NCBI GenBank assembly: GCA_963995505.1
Contig: OZ023192.1
Location: forward strand, 14,119,001 to 14,183,000
Source of the DNA: Hypericum androsaemum
Lineage: Eukaryota; Streptophyta; Magnoliopsida; Malpighiales; Hypericaceae
DNA: 64,000 bases
Direction: 5' to 3'
The stretch's first letter is position 1. The number at the start of each line of letters is the position of its first letter. Below are positions 57,744 to 64,000 of this stretch, one piece after another. Made by a program: the position numbers and the translations under genes. The notes under the pieces are model-generated. The model saw only the letters and a program-made list of their open reading frames with translations. It did no database searches and was not told the DNA's origin.

Positions 57744-59595
57744 AGGGGCTCCTGTCCTCCTTAGTCCTGTCCTAGCAAATCAGCCTCACTCGGATTTTCG
57801 ATTTTTGTTTGACGATGATAAATTTTTTGAAATTGTGGTTTTGAGAATTAATAGAGTAAAATATTGTTAAAATATTAGTACATGATTCAAAGTTTTAAAA
57901 TAATATGACGAGTAGACTAATTTTAACGCGTCACCTCGAATAAAATATATTACTATGACAACTCAATTATTTTATAGTTTTCTGATTAAAATTTTTTTAA
58001 CCATTATAATTAAGGTGAATGAATGATTTAGTAAAGGAATTGATAAAAAAATTGTCAAAATCAAGTATTGAACCTATGACCTTAGGTTTAAGGATCACAA
58101 CTAAAAACAAGATTGTAGGAAGTTGGAATCAAACCTATGACCATCGAGTAAAAAGTGGTACATTCTACCATCACCAAATGCGTGTTATGTCTATTTTACC
58201 AACATCCGACTTTTTAAGTCGGATCGTGCCAAAATTTGACTTTTTAAGTCGGATGTTCAATTCGACTAAAAAAGTCAGATCTTGGTTCGGCCGACCGAAA
58301 AAGTAGGATCTTGGTCCAATATTCGACTTTTTCAATCGTCCGTCCCACGTGGACACCAAATTCACAAAATTTGAAAATCGAACACTTTTTTCACTAAAAA
58401 TCGGGAACAGTAACACCGGTCAGACATTTTACCCGATAAGAGTCGGTATCAAAAACTATGTTTTGTAATAGTGAGGCTAGAATTTATGTATATTGTCGCA
58501 AAAACCTCGACAAGGTTTTTGTTATAATCTCCATATCCAACCCAAAATCTTAAGGGAATGAGTTGGTAGATTTTCCACATTTATAAACTTGCCCCCCACT
58601 CGTATTTTAACCGATGTGGCATTCTCAACAATTTCTACTCTTTCGGATATGTTTGTTGGGAAATTGAATTGATCTTCAAGAGAAGGCTAAAGAGCTATGT
58701 ATTGTTGAATCTAATTGTGGGAAGTTGAATTGAATCTTAACTCGCTTGTTTCCTTTGTCAATTGAAAAAAAAGGGGATGATCCTGTCCTTTTGAAACAAC
58801 TAACTAATCTAGTCTCGAAGATAGAATCTGCAATCCGAGAATCACCTCGAAGATAGAATCTGCAATCCGAGAATCACCTTGGGACCTTGTGGGGCGATTA
58901 AGGTTCAGATTCTATGTATTTATAACCATAAAATCGGTGGTTCCCAAATCGTGGAACCGCCGGTCCCTGAATTGTAATCATGGCCACCCTTAATTTCGGT
59001 TGTTGGGTAATTTGATAAGGTTAAATTTTACGGAATCGAACCGGATTAAAGTTTAAATAATAATATTCTCTTTCCAATTTTAACAAAATACATTTTAAAA
59101 TTTTGATCCAAGATCTTTGGTTGATTTAGCACAACTTGCAATATTTTTTGTATAGTATAATCCGCAATGTCCAATCTTTTTATTTACAAAAGTCTCAATA
59201 TTCAATCTCGCTTTCAATTTTTATTTCAAGTACGGCAGAGTTATTTTGTGAATAGTCGCAACATTGAACCATTAAAAGAAGACATATGTCCGTAAACAAG
59301 AGTTAAATTCGAGAAGATTTTTTATATTTTTTCTAAATTAATTTTGCTGGAAACAAATTAATTAATCCAATAAATAGGGAGAGGTGATTTTTCTGAAAAG
59401 ATATATGCCCAAAAAGAAATCTCTTTACAAACCACTCATGGGTTTTATCATGGCCCATAGATTTTCATCGGCTTTAACATTGCCCATAAACGAGAGTATG
59501 CTCTGGCCTAAATAATACGATGTGAAAACCCACGAAAACGATACAGGAAATTATCCTCCAAATTCAACAGCCGCTGCAGCCTATTGGCCTAAATA
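57744..59595. other. Intergenic with several short repeats
   Basis: No gene. CCGACTTTTTAAGTCGGAT and related palindromic words recur at 58205-58345. A 32-bp tandem pair (CTCGAAGATAGAATCTGCAA ...) lies at 58812-58877. A hAT-type terminus-like ATCATGGCCACCCTTA lies at ~58977. The frame at 58019-58306 is repeat-derived. Confidence 0.5.
58812..58877. repeat. 32-bp direct tandem duplication
   Basis: TCGAAGATAGAATCTGCAAT followed by CCGAGAATCACC, present twice back to back. Confidence 0.9.
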
Positions 59596-59597
59596 AT

Positions 59598-59722
59598 AGA
59601 AAATTTATTATTGTGAAAATCAGTCGCTTAAATATAGTGAGACCACGTTCTGGTCCAATTTTTCGGATCGTCAAACTATATTTAAGCGATTGATTTCTAT
59701 AATAACAAAATTTTTATTCATG
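59598..59722. repeat. Foldback repeat with ~35-bp arms
   Basis: The left arm includes AATCAGTCGCTTAAATATAGT and the right arm ACTATATTTAAGCGATTGATT, inverted copies with few mismatches. The arms extend outward (AAATTTATTATTGTGAAAATC against ATTTCTATAATAACAAAATTT). A ~40-bp loop lies between. Probably a MITE remnant. Confidence 0.75.
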
Positions 59723-62159
59723 AAATTAGATCAAAATCCAGAACATGATAACCGCTAGAATACCACCCACCCAGTACTAGTATCGCTGTAGCAAACAAGA
59801 AATAGTAAGCAAAATAAGCAAAGGAAACACAATTTACCAACGGATAAGAAAGTCAAAAAGTTACCAACAAGAACCGAACAACAATATATAGATAAGTAAA
59901 AGTAGTTATAAAAAAAAAGACAAGTAAAACTAAAAAACGTTAACTAAAATAAAATAGATTTTAAAAAAGGCCTACATCGGTAACTCGTACTTTTACGAGG
60001 AAATTTTATACCCATGAATGTAAGGATGTACATGTGCTTTATTTGTGTTTTAATAAAATGAAATCTACTTATAAAACATAGAGCACTGAATTAAATTAAA
60101 TGATTGGAAACAGAGTATTTTCTTTTCCTCTTTGAAGAAACACTGTTCACCATTTTACCTATGCTAGAATTTCAAAAACTAACACTATACAATAGGTATA
60201 TGCTTGCGATTTTCCAATTTTCTTTGTTTACAATAAATTAACAGTATTATCAATCATTCTACGTGGAGAATAATCTGAACATGATGGGATTTTTGTTTGT
60301 CATACACCGCAAAATTATATCTTTTAAACCAATGTTTAATAGTGCTAGAAACTTTACTTGTATGGTCTGATCGTGTTTGATTTTTGCACGTGGATACGTT
60401 AATAAATCGATATTAGTTGGCGAGAAATCGATTTTTTGACATCAAATAGTTAATCGCCAAGTTTGTTTAAAATTGTAGGCGCTTTAAGAAAATGAAAAAA
60501 AAAATACTGTTACATTTTATTCAAATAAATTTGACTTTTATGTGTAGAAAAAATATTGGTTCGTTACACCAAATGACAAACTTCTGGACGAAATTGTGTG
60601 CTGGATTTTTCTAAAAAGAGTGCTCTATATTTTATTGATAGTGAAACTTGCTTTTAGAATAGATCGACAGTGGGACTGGATTGGATGAACTTGCGTATAT
60701 AACTGAAACTGCTAAACATAGACTCATTATGTTAAGCTAGCCAACATAGTCTCATTAGCAATAAAATTTTTATAGTTTAATCAAAAGATTATCGATTTAA
60801 ATAAATATTGTTAAACTTTTTTATCTTTCAAAAATTTTAACTGGTTCGAATCTAAATTAGTCGTCGCATTAGATATACGAATATAAGTGGATCACCCGGG
60901 ATTTTTTTTTCGGGCACATGTCAAGAGGGATTTCAGATGTTTTGGGGCTATGTACACGAAAATTCTTCGACTGGTGGTTCGAACGTGTTACATTAATCGT
61001 CATCTTCGTAAGAACACCTAATAGGTATAGCAAGGATAGGAGGCGTTGAGGTAAATTTAAGATTCAAACACTGATAAGTATAATAAGACTGATAAGTATA
61101 ATAAGAATGTAAAAAATTTACATTTTAAAGAATCTTAACAGGTCTCTACCAAAAAGATAGAGGGGTCCATACAAATATGGACCGTGTGAAACTTTGGACC
61201 AAGTATTTATTTAATTTTTGCCACTTATGATAACCAATGAGAAATTTAAGCGATGTTCCTCTTCCGATAACCAACGTTTAAACATGAAATAAAATCTTAG
61301 GGCTCTTTCTCCACGTTCAGATAAATAAATATATATATATATATATAATATTTCGAATAACTTGGAATAAACATATATGTTTTCCAACCCTAACCTCAGT
61401 TTTCTCCTTTCTATCTCATACAAAGATTGACAAAGTTGGATTAAATTATATTCTTATTGACTTAATTCATGTGCTTCACGCACATTAAATTTTCAAGATT
61501 TTCATAGCTGTGACAATTTTATAGAGCATATTCAGACATATTTAATATCCAAAAATACTTGCATCCACCATATAATCAATGGAAGTCTTTAACAAATATT
61601 TGTGCAATGAGTCACATCTTACACATATATTAGTTATCTCATACTAATTTCACATCTTCAGATGTGTGGACTACACGTCTTTGAATTCAACATTTCATAA
61701 TTGAGTTCTATTATGATCCAATTGCGTCTCTTCATTTGGCCAATATCTTTTTCAACAAACTCGAGTTCAAGATTCTCTTTCTAACATATGTATATATAGC
61801 GCTATATTTTTTCAAAAACTTTTGTCGACAATAACATCATATCAGTTGCATATTTTTCCAATCATGACGTGCTTAATCGAGATCTCGTCGTAATTATCAT
61901 TGAATTCAGATATATGGTTTCTTTAGAAATTAACTCTTCTGGAGTCCAAGCTTCCTAATTTTGGTCAGGATAAAATTCATAAGGAGACATGGTAGTAACC
62001 GTAGTGGACATGGTAGGAAGTGACTCTTCTGCGGTCCAAGCTGAAGAACATGACATGATTTTTTATTGATGACAAAATTTTTGCACTAACTATTTAATTT
62101 CAAGTACTTGAACTCGAGATTTTTTTTGTTAAAAAAGCCTCTACAGGATTGTCTTTTCG
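59723..62159. other. Long AT-rich gene-free stretch
   Basis: No coding region supported. A (TA)n tract lies at ~61327-61349. ACTGATAAGTATAATAAG is duplicated at ~61070-61105. Nothing else recognised. Confidence 0.5.
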
Positions 62160-63520
62160 CATGTGCAAATGAGAATATTATTGAACCTCTAGTCTTCTAC
62201 TCTAATAGAAGGCCCTGTGACACCAACCTAATTATCTTAAGGTTGGTCCTAAATTTAGTCGTTAGATTGTATATTGAGTACATATAATAGAGACAATTAT
62301 ACGAAACTATTAAGAACCGAATTTCATATCATAAAGAAGCGACAGAAACAAGACACCTAAATTTAGTTGTAATTTACAACTTTTAGTCATGGTAGGAACT
62401 ATTAGCTATATAAGTTACCATCAATTGCTTAGTGTGAATCGAATTTTGTGAGCTCCAAATCTTCTCGTGTATCGAGCAGAATCCAACACAATAAACTAAT
62501 TTGTCGAGCTATTGTCCGAAGGAAGTACATTGAACCTTTTCTAAAAAAATTATATTGAACCTAGTTACACGTCCCATAAGCATTTAGTGGATTATACCAA
62601 AGTGGTTTATTACAAATTTAATTTTGTTTATGTGCCCGAATTGATTTTTAAACTATAATTCATTAACCTCTAAATATATAAATTCATGGATGGTTCCACT
62701 TGGAATTTATGGATTTAAACATAGAAGCCAGCATAATGGTGCTGACGAGCGACGAGGACGCCAGTATATTTGTTGAGAAGGTAATTTATTGCTAAAGTAC
62801 ATGCCACTCGAGGCAACTAGGCAACCGAATTATGGGAATAACTGGTTGCTCACAATGGACAAAATAAATCACGTAATTTGTCTGCCAAGCATTCATAATT
62901 TAAATTTTAGTCGGCTATGATTTTTAAAAGATAAATTTTTTCGAAACAAATGATTACATGGATGGCTTGCTTATCAAGGACTCACTGGTTCCTCAATTAA
63001 AAAATCTGCTCCCATGTGACAAGCACAAAAGAAAGCACTTAAAATAATAAAAATATCCCATTAACATTAACCAAGTTGACGTTCCTAAAAGAAAAAGTTG
63101 ACGTTGCAGGCAAAAAGTACACACTGAAATTTAATAATATGATTCTGTTTGGAGCAGAGCATACACTTAAAATTATTTTGTTTGATACAGTTTTTCGCCA
63201 CTTGAATCTAAACCACGACAACGTTCTTCAAATCCGAAACCAGTTTTGGGACCAAATACCATATTGTTTGTTGGTTTTGGACCATGTGATTAAAGAGTAC
63301 AAATTATGTTCTCCTCGTTGGCCAGAGCAAGTCAATGATTGTTGATTTTTTAATTTTGGAAATATAATTTCTATAAGAAGTTGTTCGCTACAATGGTTGT
63401 ACCATGTCTAAAAATGTTAGATTCGTAAATAGATTAAATATCAAGACATTGCGTTTTTCAGACATGTATGATTTTGATACTTAATTATGCTTTTGATTAT
63501 TAATTTGAAAGGCATCTAGT
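62160..63520. repeat. Locus repeat unit C
   Basis: A co-linear copy of 45750-47470 with shared blocks at ATTGAACCTCTAGTCTTC, CAGAATCCAACACAATAAAC (~62469), GATGGATGGTTCCACTTGG (~62690), TTGGCCAGAGCAAGTCAATG (~63320) and GGCATCTAGTTCTC (~63510), with base changes and small indels. No PKRGQVK gene is seen before the window ends. The 89-codon plus frame at 63076-63345 is not supported as a gene. Confidence 0.85.
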
Positions 63521-64000
63521 TCTCCTAATATTTTAGGTGTAAACTAGATGATCTAGCGGATCATATTGGTGCACACCTTATATATGTTGTTTTAAATGTA
63601 ATTAGCCAAGTAAATCCTAGTTAGGCGCGTATATATACAAATTCTTTTTTCGGGCAACAAAAGTGAAAACATGTTAGAATACTTATAATAAAAATAGCGA
63701 AGAGATAGAGAAGATTGAGATGATCATTATTATATTATATGAAGATTAAAAAATATATGATGATATACCTACGGTCTAATGTAGTGAATATAGTGTTATG
63801 TCTACCACCAAAAGCTCGATTAAACAAAGGAACTCTTACATATATCATTGACAACCATAATGTGCCATATAATAGAAAATAAAGTCTTCGTTCAATTAAA
63901 ATCTAAGATAAATCCTCACTTTTTTATATATATTTGTTCCAAGGGTTTTTCCCACTTCTTATCAACGTACATATTTCATACAAATCACTTTCAAAGAAAA
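63521..64000. other. Window end, no feature
   Basis: AT-rich sequence with no recognised gene; similarity to unit B stops near 63520. Confidence 0.45.

Noticed and set aside
63076..63345. 89-codon plus frame in repeat unit C
   Set aside because: The matching stretch of unit B (47074-47274) has no corresponding open plus frame, so the frame is not conserved between copies.

Overview
This is a plant nuclear window. It is AT-rich, its genes carry many GT-AG introns, and it holds plant gene families (F-box/FBD, DUF707, SCAMP, HAL2-type phosphatase, type II NAD(P)H dehydrogenase) together with Copia, MULE and hAT-like elements. A eudicot is the likely source (inference); the species cannot be named from the sequence alone. 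All annotation was read by eye from the sequence; no alignment or database search was run.

Layout. 0.8-2.2 kb: a broken F-box/FBD/LRR gene (minus). 3.0-8.0 kb: two copies of a ~1.9 kb block carrying a decayed MULE transposase (minus) and part of a small hAT-like element. 10.3-11.2 kb: a non-autonomous hAT-like element with an exact 8-bp target duplication and a coding-like insert. 16.6-20.0 kb: an intact 14-coding-exon DUF707 gene (plus). 21.7-22.2 kb: an intronless, shortened SCAMP-like gene; 24.4-27.9 kb: a complete 13-exon SCAMP gene, same strand. 28.4-29.5 kb: a DNA-element-like segment containing a 176-bp tandem repeat. 30.6-31.0 kb: a secreted glycine-rich, Cys-rich protein (minus). 33.2-35.6 kb: a three-exon PAP phosphatase/HAL2-like gene (minus). 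37.0-37.7 kb: a small hAT-like element. 38.8-40.0 kb: an element with ~200-bp terminal inverted repeats and a captured protein-kinase fragment (Pack-MULE-like). 40.6-42.0 kb: a 30-bp minisatellite and an LTR-like end.

42.8-63.5 kb is the most complex part. A small gene family of about 60-67 codons (core motif PKRGQVK plus a hydrophobic stretch) appears as two open copies (42.85 and 56.23 kb) and one fragment (45.58 kb). Their surroundings share a larger repeat unit seen three times (44.2-45.6, 45.75-56.4 and 62.2-63.5 kb). A Copia element with two 349-bp LTRs, preceded by a truncated second internal copy, interrupts the middle unit, and ~330 bp of host sequence occur on both sides of it. A type II NAD(P)H dehydrogenase pseudogene with an internal deletion follows at 56.8-57.7 kb.

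The intact genes are unrelated housekeeping or cell-wall genes (membrane trafficking, PAP/sulfur metabolism, Golgi-type DUF707) and do not form a pathway. The unusual content is the intronless SCAMP paralogue, the PKRGQVK small-gene cluster and the rearranged Copia locus.
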